64,000 nucleotides of DNA from Sphingobacterium sp. CZ-UAM (GCF_002000245.1 NZ_MTCM01000003.1:425658-489657), one strand, 5' to 3'. Counted from the stretch's first letter, positions 44,300-53,474 are shown. The notes: generated from the letters alone by a model not told the origin. Numbers and translations: made by a program.

Positions 44300-47098
44300 G
44301 TGAAAAAACTATTTCTTTTAGATGGAATGGCTCTGATATATAGAGCATACTTTGCATTGAGCAAGACCCCACGAATCACCTCTACAGGGTTGAATACCGG
44401 GGCAATCATGGGATTTACCAATACACTATTAGAGGTATTGAAAAATCAGCAACCTTCTCATATAGCAGTAGTGTTCGACACAGCGGCCCCCACAGCACGC
44501 CATATTGAATTTGAAGCCTATAAGGCCCATCGTGAAAAAATGCCCGAAGATCTCTCGGCCTCCATTCCCTATATCTATCGCCTAATTGAAGGATTCAATA
44601 TCCCGATTATCACAATGGATGGGTATGAGGCGGATGATATCATTGGCACCTTGGCAAAAAAAGCAGAACAGGAAAACTTCCAGGTCTACTGTATGACACC
44701 GGATAAAGATTTTGGGCAGCTTGTCTCTGAAAATATTTTCATCTACAAACCCGCACGTATGGGCAATGGCGCAGAAGTACAGGGCGTGCAGGAAATTCTC
44801 GAAAAATGGGAGGTGAAAGATGTGTGCCAAGTCATTGACATTTTGGGATTATGGGGTGATGCCGTAGATAATATCCCGGGAATCCCTGGCATTGGAGAAA
44901 AGACCGCAAAGAAACTCGTTCAGGAATTTGGATCAGTCGAAGGAATTATCGCCAATGCAGCTCAGCTCAAAGGGAAAATGCGTGAAAATGTTGAAAATTT
45001 CGCCGAACAGGGACTGATCTCAAAAAAATTAGCAACAATTCTATTGGACGTGCCGATTGAGCTAGATGAAAAAGCACTTGAACTCGAGGAGCCGAATAAA
45101 GACATTCTCGAACCTCTGTTTGCAGAATTGGAATTTAGGACATTAGGGAAAAGAGTTTTTGGAGAGGATTTCTCCATTCTTGAAAAAAATGCGCCTGCAG
45201 GCGGACAAATGGATTTATTTGCTGCACAAACCACGATTACAACAACGGATATTACAATCGAAATTTCCAGTGATAATACCCCATCGAATAATATCCATAA
45301 TACAACGCACGACTACAAACTAGTAGAAACAACAGACGAACAGGAAAGGCTTGCGCAAGTGCTCGCCACCAAAGAAAGCTTCTGTTTTGATACTGAAACA
45401 ACAGGATTAGATGCGAATCTCGCCGATATCGTTGGACTTTCTTTTTCGTTTGAAACAGGAAAAGCATACTACATTCCTACACCGGCAGATCGGGAAGAGG
45501 CACAACGCATCGTCGATATCTTTAAATCTGTATTAGAAAATCCAACAATTGAAAAGATAGGCCAAAATATCAAGTACGATATCCTTCTTTTGGCACGATA
45601 TGGTGTTAAGGTACAAGGAACCTTATTCGATACTATGCTAGCGCATTACCTCATTGACCCTGATACACGCCATGGCATGGATGTACTTGCAGAGAATTAC
45701 CTGAATTACACGCCAGTCTCCATTACCGAACTCATCGGAGAAAAAGGGAAAAAACAAGGAAATATGCGGGATGTTGATTTCGAAAAAATCAAAGAATATG
45801 CAGCGGAAGATGCGGACATTACTTTGCAGCTCAAAAACATTTTTCATCCCCTTTTGGTAGAAACGGACACCTTAAAATTGGCTCAGGATGTAGAATTCCC
45901 ACTTGTATACGTGCTCGCGGAAATAGAACGCAATGGCGTAAAAGTGGATGTCACTGCTCTCGCCGAATTTTCGAAAACGTTGGAACAGGACATCAAGGAT
46001 CTAGAGCATGCGATATTTGAAAAAGCCGGAGTGAACTTTAATATTGCCTCCCCAAAACAGTTAGGAGAAGTCCTATTCGACAAATTACAACTGGATCCGA
46101 AAGCAAAGAAAACAAAAACAGGACAGTATAAAACCGGTGAAGATGTTTTATTGGCGCTGGCGCATAAATCAGATATTGTTCAGGATATTTTAAATTTTAG
46201 GCAATTACAGAAATTGAAATCTACTTATGTCGATTCATTGCCTGAATTGATTAATCCAGAAACCGGACTGATCCATACATCCTACAATCAAGCTGTCGCC
46301 GCAACGGGACGTTTGAGCTCCACAAATCCCAATCTACAAAATATTCCGATCCGAACGGAAAGGGGCCGGGAAGTGCGGAAAGCCTTTATACCGCGTTCGG
46401 AAGATCATGTGATCTTATCCGCCGATTATTCACAGATCGAATTACGCTTGATCGCAGAGTTGAGCAAAGACCAAAATATGCTTGAAGCCTTTAATCAGGG
46501 GCATGATATTCATCGCGCCACTGCTGCAAAAGTTTATAATATGGCTTTTGAGGAGGTGACATCCGAACAGCGTCGCAACGCGAAAGCAGTAAACTTTGGT
46601 ATTATTTATGGTCAATCCGCCTTTGGATTGTCTCAAAATTTAGGTATCACACGTAAAGAAGCTGCTGACATCATCAATGAATACTTCAACCAGTATACCG
46701 GAATAAAGAAGTATATGAGCGACGCCGTTGAATCTGCCAGGGAGAAGGGCTACGTTGAAACAATTCTAAAACGTAGACGTTATTTAAGAGATATAAATTC
46801 CGCAAACATGACGGTTCGTGGATTTGCTGAACGAAATGCGATCAACGCACCAATTCAAGGATCCGCAGCAGATTTGATTAAGATCGCTATGATTGCGATA
46901 CAAAAAGAGATCGAACAACAGAAACTCCAAGGCAAGATGATTATGCAAGTTCACGATGAGCTCGTATTCGATGTTCCCAAACAAGAAATCGAAGCATTCA
47001 AAGCTATTATTCTGGACAAAATGACAAATGCCATAAAAACCACAGTCCCATTGGCTGTAGAAATCGGAGAAGGTAAAAATTGGCTTGAGGCACATTAA
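44300..47098 (+). CDS. polA: DNA polymerase I
   Basis: 932 residues with all three domains. The 5' nuclease is at about 1-290 (YKAHREKMPEDLSASIPYIY; DILGLWGDAVDNIPGIPGIG). The 3'-5' exonuclease is at about 330-510, with FDTETTGLD intact, so proofreading should be active. The polymerase is at about 560-932 (motif A DYSQIELRLIAELS, motif B RRNAKAVNFGIIYGQSAFGL, motif C QVHDELVFDV). The start is GTG at 44300, in agreement with the family N terminus KKLFLLDGMALIYRAYFA. Followed after 8 bases by the MORN-repeat gene. Confidence 0.97.
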   Translation: MKKLFLLDGMALIYRAYFALSKTPRITSTGLNTGAIMGFTNTLLEVLKNQQPSHIAVVFDTAAPTARHIEFEAYKAHREKMPEDLSASIPYIYRLIEGFNIPIITMDGYEADDIIGTLAKKAEQENFQVYCMTPDKDFGQLVSENIFIYKPARMGNGAEVQGVQEILEKWEVKDVCQVIDILGLWGDAVDNIPGIPGIGEKTAKKLVQEFGSVEGIIANAAQLKGKMRENVENFAEQGLISKKLATILLDVPIELDEKALELEEPNKDILEPLFAELEFRTLGKRVFGEDFSILEKNAPAGGQMDLFAAQTTITTTDITIEISSDNTPSNNIHNTTHDYKLVETTDEQERLAQVLATKESFCFDTETTGLDANLADIVGLSFSFETGKAYYIPTPADREEAQRIVDIFKSVLENPTIEKIGQNIKYDILLLARYGVKVQGTLFDTMLAHYLIDPDTRHGMDVLAENYLNYTPVSITELIGEKGKKQGNMRDVDFEKIKEYAAEDADITLQLKNIFHPLLVETDTLKLAQDVEFPLVYVLAEIERNGVKVDVTALAEFSKTLEQDIKDLEHAIFEKAGVNFNIASPKQLGEVLFDKLQLDPKAKKTKTGQYKTGEDVLLALAHKSDIVQDILNFRQLQKLKSTYVDSLPELINPETGLIHTSYNQAVAATGRLSSTNPNLQNIPIRTERGREVRKAFIPRSEDHVILSADYSQIELRLIAELSKDQNMLEAFNQGHDIHRATAAKVYNMAFEEVTSEQRRNAKAVNFGIIYGQSAFGLSQNLGITRKEAADIINEYFNQYTGIKKYMSDAVESAREKGYVETILKRRRYLRDINSANMTVRGFAERNAINAPIQGSAADLIKIAMIAIQKEIEQQKLQGKMIMQVHDELVFDVPKQEIEAFKAIILDKMTNAIKTTVPLAVEIGEGKNWLEAH

Positions 47099-47106
47099 TT
47101 TTTGTT

Positions 47107-48237
47107 ATGACTAAAAAAATCATTTATCTATTATTGTTCTTATCCTCCTACTGCTTTACGACTAGTCAAGCACAAGAAGGTAAACCTGTATTTTACGAAA
47201 AATTAGATCAGGGATTGATTCGTTTTCATTTTGATAAATATTATTATCTGGCAGCAAAAGACTGCGAATTCAAATCAATTGAACGTGTTAGCAAATTTGA
47301 TTTCACAAAACAGATTTTTGATGGGGAATTCCGTGACTTTGCGCCCAATGGTGGCCGTATGCTGGTTGGCAATTATAAGGATGGAAAAAAAGAAGGCCTT
47401 TTTCAGGCTTTTCATCCGAATGGCGTTTTGAAATGGGAGATCAATTTTAAAGATAATTATCCCGTTGGCGATTGGAAATATTATTACCCAGATGGTAAAC
47501 CGCTATTAACCGTTACCTATGGAGATTATGGTTATTTCATTAAAGATTATTGGGATAACCGGGGAAAACAAGAGGTTGTCAACGGTGAGGGAAACTATGA
47601 ATTTGCTATTCCATTCGAAGGATTTACCGAATTTGGCTATGATTTTTACATGCGCAAAGGAAAAGTAAAAGGCGGCAGACCACAAGGAAATTGGAACACT
47701 TATTTTTACAACGTTGGACAGCAGCCAATTTACGCGATGACACAACGCTTTGTTGATGGAAAAATCGTTGCTACTTACGATGATGATGGGGAACTTCCTA
47801 GCGAAGATTTTCAGACATTAAGTGTCTTACCCTACGATTATTTTATCCGAGCCGAATTATTAAACAGCAAATCCTGCAGCTTTGATGACTTTTCAAACTT
47901 CTATGCGTTCCTTGCTAAACGATTTACCGATAGAATCAATAAAAGCGGATTCGAAGTTGCAACTCAACTCAATTTCTCCTATGAAGTTGAAGTCAAAAAA
48001 ACAGGCTTGGCCAATTTGCGAAGTCTTAAATTGAATGTAAACTCCGATAATGAGAATGATCAGGCGATTTTGAATCGCATTGCTAAAAGTATAGATTTTT
48101 ATTTTCCTACCTACAAACAAGATCAACCACAGGACGATAGGATTAGAGTTTCCGGAAGTATCGCCACGGGAAGCGATGGAAAAGTTTATACGCATTCAAT
48201 TAAAATCGAAAGACAAATAGACAATTCGAGTAAATAA
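47107..48237 (+). CDS. Secreted MORN-repeat protein
   Basis: 376 residues with a Sec signal peptide (cleavage after TTSQA). Tandem MORN-type repeats run at about 75-145 (GNYKDGKKEGLFQAFHPNGV, then YYPDGKPLLTV) as in YwqK-like proteins, and a C-terminal domain (about 245-370) is shared with TonB-C-like folds (ANLRSLKLNVNSDNEND). Likely periplasmic or outer-membrane associated. Function unknown. It starts 8 bases after polA but has no functional link to it. Confidence 0.8.
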   Translation: MTKKIIYLLLFLSSYCFTTSQAQEGKPVFYEKLDQGLIRFHFDKYYYLAAKDCEFKSIERVSKFDFTKQIFDGEFRDFAPNGGRMLVGNYKDGKKEGLFQAFHPNGVLKWEINFKDNYPVGDWKYYYPDGKPLLTVTYGDYGYFIKDYWDNRGKQEVVNGEGNYEFAIPFEGFTEFGYDFYMRKGKVKGGRPQGNWNTYFYNVGQQPIYAMTQRFVDGKIVATYDDDGELPSEDFQTLSVLPYDYFIRAELLNSKSCSFDDFSNFYAFLAKRFTDRINKSGFEVATQLNFSYEVEVKKTGLANLRSLKLNVNSDNENDQAILNRIAKSIDFYFPTYKQDQPQDDRIRVSGSIATGSDGKVYTHSIKIERQIDNSSK

Positions 48238-48238
48238 T

Positions 48239-48246
48239 TATCTTTG
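48239..48246 (+). promoter_or_regulatory. Candidate minus-7 box of psd (TATCTTTG)
   Basis: Exact TAnnTTTG match immediately after the stop of the MORN gene and 15 bases before the psd ATG. Confidence 0.5.
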
Positions 48247-48261
48247 CAGAAATAAATAGAT

Positions 48262-48915
48262 ATGAAATTCCATAAAGAAGGATATACCACATTAGCGATT
48301 GCTGTACTTTTTATTTTTATCATCAATGCCGTCGCGGATTATTATGATGCGCCACAGTATGTCAAATGGTTTATTTATGCCCTTTCAGCATTCCTGTTCA
48401 TTACCGTTGTCCAATTTTTTAGAAGCCCTAAGAAAGTGGTCATTCCACAAGATGGCACCATATTATGCCCCGCGGACGGAAAAGTTGTTGTGATCGAGGA
48501 AACGGAAGAAAACGAATATTTTCATGACAGAAGGATACAGGTCTCGATTTTTATGTCCCCTGTCAATGTGCATGTGAACCGAAACCCCATCAGTGGCTTG
48601 GTCACATTTTTCAAATACCATCCCGGAAAATTCTTGGTTGCCTGGCATCCGAAATCCTCTACAGATAACGAAAGAACGACAGTAGTTGTGAAAGACAAAG
48701 AAGGAAGAGAAGTTCTTTTCCGTCAGATAGCCGGTGCATTGGCTCGTCGCATCGTTTGGTACGTAAAAGAAAATGATCAGGTGGCTCAAGGCGACGAGTT
48801 CGGGTTTATCAAATTTGGTTCGCGTGTGGATCTATTCTTACCTTTAGGAACAGAAATCAACGTGAACATTGGCGACAAGGTGACCGGAGCCAAGACTATT
48901 ATCGGAAAATTTTAA
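48262..48915 (+). CDS. psd: Phosphatidylserine decarboxylase family protein
   Basis: Converts phosphatidylserine to phosphatidylethanolamine at the inner membrane. 217 residues in the short form, with two N-terminal transmembrane helices (about 8-25 and 34-52). The core has LCPADGKVV, SIFMSPVNVHVNRNPISG and YHPGKFLVAWHPKSS. The self-cleavage site is Gly186-Ser187 in IKFGSRVDLFLP, which generates the pyruvoyl group. No pssA gene is in the window. A strong terminator follows. Confidence 0.95.
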   Translation: MKFHKEGYTTLAIAVLFIFIINAVADYYDAPQYVKWFIYALSAFLFITVVQFFRSPKKVVIPQDGTILCPADGKVVVIEETEENEYFHDRRIQVSIFMSPVNVHVNRNPISGLVTFFKYHPGKFLVAWHPKSSTDNERTTVVVKDKEGREVLFRQIAGALARRIVWYVKENDQVAQGDEFGFIKFGSRVDLFLPLGTEINVNIGDKVTGAKTIIGKF

Positions 48916-48945
48916 CAATTTATTAATATCATTATAAGTAACTTA

Positions 48946-48968
48946 GGCCCCAATTAGGGGCCTTTTTT
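48946..48968 (+). terminator. Intrinsic terminator of psd
   Basis: 6-bp GC stem GGCCCC / GGGGCC with a 5-base AATTA loop, followed by six T. It sits 31 bases past the psd stop. Confidence 0.92.
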
Positions 48969-48977
48969 ATTCAGCAA

Positions 48978-50015
48978 ATGAATTTTAGACAATTATTATT
49001 GGCAAACTCAGCTGGTGTTGGCATTGCAATATCCACCATTAGCTATTATTATAAACATGATTTACAGACCGCGTTAATTATCTTTTTCGTGGCGCTGGTC
49101 ATCTGTTTTCTTCTATTCAATTACCTGTTCGAGAAATACATCTATCGCCGTCTCAATACCATGTACAAATTGATTCATAACCTGAAACTTGGCAAAGATC
49201 TTAAGGATGCGATTGGCGAACATGTCAGTGAAGACCCTATTACAGACGCTGAAAACGACGTAAAAGCTTGGGCAAAAGATAAAAAAAATGAAATTGAACA
49301 ATTAAAATCTCAGGAAAAGTTCCGCCGGGAGTTTCTTTCCAATATATCCCATGAATTCAAAACCCCCCTCTTTGCCACGCAGGGCTACATCGAGACATTA
49401 CAAGATGGGCTAATAGAAGAAGACATGGAAATGGCAAAGAATTTCTTAGACAAAGCTGCGCGAAACCTTGATAGATTGAATTACCTCATTCAAGATTTAG
49501 ATGAAATATCCAAACTGGAATCAGGTAAAATGGTATTGAACATTGAAAAATTTGACATTGTAGATCTGATCAAAGATACGGCGTACTCATTGGAGGACAA
49601 AGCCAAACAACACAATATTAAGATCGAGTTCAAACCCAAAACGGGCACGCCCCATTGGGTTAAAGCAGATCGTAACAAAATACATCAGGTACTCTATAAT
49701 TTGATAGACAATTCGCTCAAATACGGCAAAACCGGCGGAACAACGAAAATAAAAATTTTTCCACTTTTTGAACAGGTGCTTATAGAGATCACCGACGACG
49801 GTTACGGAATTGAAGAAAAAAACCTCAGTCGTGTATTTGAGCGATTCTTTCGAACGGATAAAAGTAGGTCAAGGGATATTGGCGGATCTGGTTTAGGTCT
49901 CGCTATTGTAAAACATATTATTGAAGCCCATCAACAAAACGTAAATGTACGCAGCACAGAGGGCATTGGGACTACGTTTGGCTTTACTTTGCAAAAAGTT
50001 CAGACCGGAGACTAA
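48978..50015 (+). CDS. Membrane sensor histidine kinase, PhoR-like
   Basis: 345 residues. Two transmembrane helices (about 8-25 and 32-52) have almost no periplasmic loop between them. A HAMP-like linker is followed by a HisKA domain with His125 in NISHEFKTP and a HATPase_c domain (N box NLIDNSLKYGK, G boxes DDGYGIEE and GSGLGLAIVKHI). No sensory domain lies outside the membrane, which resembles PhoR-type kinases. It stands before the DUF47 and pit genes, so phosphate sensing is plausible. No response regulator gene is adjacent. Confidence 0.9.
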   Translation: MNFRQLLLANSAGVGIAISTISYYYKHDLQTALIIFFVALVICFLLFNYLFEKYIYRRLNTMYKLIHNLKLGKDLKDAIGEHVSEDPITDAENDVKAWAKDKKNEIEQLKSQEKFRREFLSNISHEFKTPLFATQGYIETLQDGLIEEDMEMAKNFLDKAARNLDRLNYLIQDLDEISKLESGKMVLNIEKFDIVDLIKDTAYSLEDKAKQHNIKIEFKPKTGTPHWVKADRNKIHQVLYNLIDNSLKYGKTGGTTKIKIFPLFEQVLIEITDDGYGIEEKNLSRVFERFFRTDKSRSRDIGGSGLGLAIVKHIIEAHQQNVNVRSTEGIGTTFGFTLQKVQTGD

Positions 50016-50053
50016 ACAATTGATGACATTTTTGTGTTTAAACAAAACCAATG

Positions 50054-50070
50054 TTAACATTAACTTAACA
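50054..50070 (+). promoter_or_regulatory. Pho-box-like direct repeat upstream of the DUF47/pit operon
   Basis: TTAACA at 50054 and again at 50065, separated by TTAAC: an 11-bp period, like the PhoP/PhoB-type boxes. It sits 9 bases upstream of the minus-7-like TATTTTTG at 50080-50087, where a regulator would replace the minus-33 contact. Confidence 0.6.
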
Positions 50071-50079
50071 TTAGGGTAT

Positions 50080-50087
50080 TATTTTTG
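50080..50087 (+). promoter_or_regulatory. Candidate minus-7 box of the DUF47/pit operon (TATTTTTG)
   Basis: Exact TAnnTTTG match 18 bases before the DUF47 ATG, correctly placed next to the Pho-box-like repeat. Confidence 0.5.
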
Positions 50088-50105
50088 CAAAAATAAATTT
50101 AAGAT

Positions 50106-50753
50106 ATGTCTTTAAATAGCATTTTTCAGTACTTCGTTCCAAAGGACAAAAAATTCTTCCCTTTGTTTGAACAAGCAGGCAACAATTTGATTGAAATGTC
50201 TCAATTGTTAAAAGATATTGTAAACTCAAACAATCCAGAGAAGAAGAAAGAGTTCACACGCAAGATGGAAGACCTGGAGCACAAAGGCGACAACATCACA
50301 CACCAGATTCACCTGGAATTAGGTAAAAACTTCATTACACCTTTTGACCGCGAAGATATACACTCTCTAGCAAGTTCATTGGACGATGTAGCAGATTTTA
50401 TACACGGTGCTGCCAACAGAATGGATCTATATAAATTGGAGAAAGCAACAGAGCCAATGATAGAAATCGCAGATCTATTGGTAGAAGCTACAGAGCATGT
50501 CTCCAAAGCAATCCACGAACTTCGTGACTTAAAGAACATACGTAATATTACGGATTCATGCGTACGTATTAACAGTGTGGAAAACAAAGCAGACTATATT
50601 TTTGACAAAGCAGTAGCTGATCTTTTTGAGTTTGAAAAAGACGCTGTTGCATTGATCAAACATAAAGAAGTATTATCTGCAATGGAAGATGCAACAGACA
50701 AATGCGAGGATGTTGCCAATGTATTAGAAAGTATTCTAGTTAAAAACGCATAA
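50106..50753 (+). CDS. DUF47 family PhoU-like protein
   Basis: 215-residue all-helical protein of the PhoU/Pit-accessory family. Repeated motifs HKGDNITHQIHLELGKNFIT and FDREDIHSLASSLDDVADFI are typical, including the metal-contacting E/D-x-x-D elements. Such proteins are thought to control the phosphate transporter Pit encoded next to them; here pit follows after 37 bases. The upstream Pho-box-like repeat suggests phosphate regulation. Confidence 0.93.
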   Translation: MSLNSIFQYFVPKDKKFFPLFEQAGNNLIEMSQLLKDIVNSNNPEKKKEFTRKMEDLEHKGDNITHQIHLELGKNFITPFDREDIHSLASSLDDVADFIHGAANRMDLYKLEKATEPMIEIADLLVEATEHVSKAIHELRDLKNIRNITDSCVRINSVENKADYIFDKAVADLFEFEKDAVALIKHKEVLSAMEDATDKCEDVANVLESILVKNA

Positions 50754-50790
50754 TCATTCGATCATAAGTGCATAAAAATTCTACGAGATT

Positions 50791-51801
50791 ATGATGTCAA
50801 CATTACTCGTTGTTGTGATTGTCTTAGCAATTGCATTTGACTACATCAATGGATTCCATGATGCTGCCAACTCTATTGCGACAATTGTATCAACAAAAGT
50901 TCTCACACCAGCAATGGCTGTATTATGGGCTGCCATATTCAACTTTGCTGCTTATTTCTACTTTACAGATCACAAAGTAGCAAACACCATTGCCAAAACG
51001 GTATTGGAAGAATATATTACCCTCGAGGTTATCTTTGCGGGACTGCTCGCAGCCATCGGCTGGAACTTGTTCACTTGGTACTATGGAGTACCCTCAAGTT
51101 CATCACATACCTTAATCGGTGGTTTTGCGGGATCAGGAATGGCTTATGCGTTTATTCTTGGTGCAGATCCAATCCATGCCATCAATATCGATGCAACTTT
51201 AAAAATTATTGCTTTTATCGTTCTGGCGCCAATCATCGGTATGACTATTTCTATCATCATTACACTTATTGTGATTAATCTGGCGAAAAACTCTCGCCCC
51301 AGTGTAGCTGAGAAATGGTTTAAAGTATTACAATTAGTTTCATCTGCAGGCTTAAGTTTTGCGCACGGTGGTAATGACGCACAAAAGGTAATGGGTATTA
51401 TCCTTGTGGCAATGGTTGCCGGCGGTTATATGCAAAATACGGAACATATGCCAGAATGGATCCCCTTAACTTGTTATGCAGCTATTGCGGCTGGAACAAT
51501 GAGTGGTGGCTGGAAAATTGTTAAAACAATGGGAACTAAGATTACTAAAGTAACTCCATTAGAAGGTGTCTGTGCGGAATCTGCAGGTGCTGTAACATTA
51601 GGTATAACCGAGCATTTCGGAATTCCTGCATCAACAACCCATACCATTACAGGATCCATTATAGGTGTCGGCGTAGTAAAACGCGTTTCAGCAGTACGTT
51701 GGGGTGTTACTATCAGTTTATTATGGGCTTGGGTGTTGACTATACCCGTGTCTGCCATTCTCGGAGGACTATCATTAGTTATCGTACATTATTTACTTTA
51801 G
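50791..51801 (+). CDS. pit: Inorganic phosphate transporter, Pit family
   Basis: 336-residue inner-membrane symporter (PF01384 type) with about ten helices. Both signature repeats are present: DYINGFHDAANSIATIVSTK near the N terminus and SFAHGGNDAQKVMGI near residue 190. Several membrane loops match (YGVPSSSSHTLIGG, GIPASTTHTITGS). It is co-transcribed with the DUF47 gene and closed by a long hairpin terminator. Confidence 0.95.
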   Translation: MMSTLLVVVIVLAIAFDYINGFHDAANSIATIVSTKVLTPAMAVLWAAIFNFAAYFYFTDHKVANTIAKTVLEEYITLEVIFAGLLAAIGWNLFTWYYGVPSSSSHTLIGGFAGSGMAYAFILGADPIHAINIDATLKIIAFIVLAPIIGMTISIIITLIVINLAKNSRPSVAEKWFKVLQLVSSAGLSFAHGGNDAQKVMGIILVAMVAGGYMQNTEHMPEWIPLTCYAAIAAGTMSGGWKIVKTMGTKITKVTPLEGVCAESAGAVTLGITEHFGIPASTTHTITGSIIGVGVVKRVSAVRWGVTISLLWAWVLTIPVSAILGGLSLVIVHYLL

Positions 51802-51833
51802 AAAGAATTTCTTAATTTTTTTCTTAAAGCTAT

Positions 51834-51888
51834 TGAAACAAAACAAAAATTTGCTACTTTCGTAGCGGATTTTTGTTTTGTTGTTTCA
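51834..51888 (+). terminator. Long hairpin terminator of the pit operon
   Basis: GCTAC/GTAGC stem (51853-51857 with 51862-51866), extended through T-G wobble pairs by AAAACAAAAAT / ATTTTTGTTTT and TGAAAC / GTTTCA with a small bulge. The 3' arm supplies the T-run. Confidence 0.8.
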
Positions 51889-51932
51889 CATTAAATACTT
51901 AATTTAGTACGAAATATCAGAAATTTAAAAAT

Positions 51933-51967
51933 TTAACATAATTTTAAGACTTTGGCACGGCAATTGT
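51933..51967 (+). promoter_or_regulatory. Candidate sigma-54-like promoter with an upstream direct repeat, before ompA
   Basis: TGGCACGGCAATTGT at 51953-51967 has the minus-24 TGGCAC and, after the standard spacing, a minus-12 TTGT in place of TTGC (one mismatch). Immediately upstream is TTAACA (51933) and TTAAGA (51944), an 11-bp direct repeat similar to the Pho-box-like one at 50054. It lies about 75-110 bases before the OmpA start. Whether rpoN exists in this genome cannot be seen here. Confidence 0.45.
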
Positions 51968-52042
51968 ACTGTTCCAGATATTAAATATAGATAATAACAT
52001 TTGAAAACAATTAAAATTAATAATAACCTTAAAAACAAGAGT

Positions 52043-53419
52043 ATGAACTATTCTACAATTAAAAAAACAGCTGTTGCTGCTACATTAGTTGCCGCTTTAG
52101 GTTTCGCTGATACAGCACAAGCTCAACAAGTATTCGGTGGTAGATCACAATACAGAACTTGGTCTATCGGTGTTCAAGGTGGTATCACTACGCCTAATGC
52201 TTTAATTGGTGGTAACAATAACTTTGGTCAAAAAGTAGGTTACTTCCAAAACAAAGTTGGTGAGTACTATGGTTTAACAGTACGTAAACAATTCTCTCAC
52301 CTTTTCGGTTTAGAAGTTGAAGCTAACCGTGGTAAGATCAAAACTTACAACCACGCTGAATCTGGCCCCGCTGTAGAAAACAAAGGTGGAGCTAAATCTG
52401 CACAAACTGATGTAAACTGGGCTGCTAGCTTAAACGGTGTATTCCAATTGGGTACAATCGACTTCTTAAGAAGAGAAAATGCAGTTAACTTCTATGCAAA
52501 AGTGGGTATCGGTACAATGGCTTACAACCCAGTTCAATTTGCGAACAACGACTTTACAGGTCAAGAAGTTTACAACAACAAAGGTAAAGTTGGTGAAGCT
52601 ATTTTTGGTGACCGCGAATACAAAGGTGACAGAGATTACCGTTTAGGTATGTACGTTCCTGTAGGTGTTGGTGCTAAATTCAAATTATCTGAAGTTGTTG
52701 CCTTGAACTTAGGTTACACAATGAACTTCACTGATGAGGCATTATTGTACGGACCTGGCAGAAACAATACTACAAAACAACGTTTTGCTAATGTATACGG
52801 TGGTTTAGAGTTCACTTTAGGTTCAAAAGACAAACAAAGTTTAACTTTTGCTAACCCAGTTGCTACAATGTATGATGAATTGAAAGATCCTTCATTGAGA
52901 AACGAAGTTGAAGCATTAAAACAACGTGTAAGCACTTTAGAAGGTACAGTTAACACATTAAGCGCTGATGCTGATGGTGACGGTGTATCTGACAAATTTG
53001 ACAAATGCCCTGGTACTCCTGCTGGTACTCCAGTAGATGGTTCAGGATGTCCTATCAAATTCCCAGAGCCAGTTGCTGAGAACCTTACTTCTAACGGTTA
53101 CTACGCTCCAATTCAATTTGAATTTGATAGCTCAGTGTTGAAAACTTCTTCTTACTCAACTTTAGATAAATTGGCTAAAGAAGTACGTGACAACAACTCG
53201 ACTGTTACTTTAGATGGTTATGCATCTGCAGAAGGTACAGAGGCTTACAACATGACTTTGTCTAAAGACCGTGCTAACTCTGTAAAACAATACTTGGTAA
53301 ATGCTGGTGTTTCTGCATCAAGCATCACTGCTAACGGTTACGGAGAGGCTAATCCAGTTGCATCTAACTCAACTGAAGAAGGTCGTGTTCAAAACCGTCG
53401 TGTTGAGATCAAAAAATAA
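52043..53419 (+). CDS. OmpA-family outer-membrane protein (major porin-like)
   Basis: 458 residues from the ATG at 52043 (MNYSTIKKTAVAATLVAALG, signal peptide ending at TAQA); the frame is open upstream to 52001. An N-terminal beta-barrel (about 25-270) is followed by a coiled-coil-like linker (LRNEVEALKQRVSTLEGTV), a thrombospondin-type-3-like calcium repeat (DADGDGVSDKFDKCPGTPAG), and a C-terminal OmpA peptidoglycan-binding domain (FEFDSSVLKTSSYSTLDKLA, ending AEGRVQNRRVEI-like). Codon use is strongly biased (GGT, GCT, AAC), suggesting very high expression. A perfect terminator follows. Confidence 0.95.
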   Translation: MNYSTIKKTAVAATLVAALGFADTAQAQQVFGGRSQYRTWSIGVQGGITTPNALIGGNNNFGQKVGYFQNKVGEYYGLTVRKQFSHLFGLEVEANRGKIKTYNHAESGPAVENKGGAKSAQTDVNWAASLNGVFQLGTIDFLRRENAVNFYAKVGIGTMAYNPVQFANNDFTGQEVYNNKGKVGEAIFGDREYKGDRDYRLGMYVPVGVGAKFKLSEVVALNLGYTMNFTDEALLYGPGRNNTTKQRFANVYGGLEFTLGSKDKQSLTFANPVATMYDELKDPSLRNEVEALKQRVSTLEGTVNTLSADADGDGVSDKFDKCPGTPAGTPVDGSGCPIKFPEPVAENLTSNGYYAPIQFEFDSSVLKTSSYSTLDKLAKEVRDNNSTVTLDGYASAEGTEAYNMTLSKDRANSVKQYLVNAGVSASSITANGYGEANPVASNSTEEGRVQNRRVEIKK

Positions 53420-53446
53420 TCGTATATAATTTATACCATTATATTA

Positions 53447-53472
53447 AAAGCCGGCTCTAGAGCCGGCTTTTT
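53447..53472 (+). terminator. Intrinsic terminator of ompA
   Basis: Perfect palindrome AAAGCCGGCTCT / AGAGCCGGCTTT (53447-53470) followed by T. One of the strongest hairpins in the window. Confidence 0.95.
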
Positions 53473-53474
53473 TA

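Noticed and set aside
44194..44421. 76-residue N-terminal extension of rsgA
   Set aside because: The family N terminus is MRGLVTKSTG at 44193. The extension runs antisense through the polA promoter and the first polA codons.
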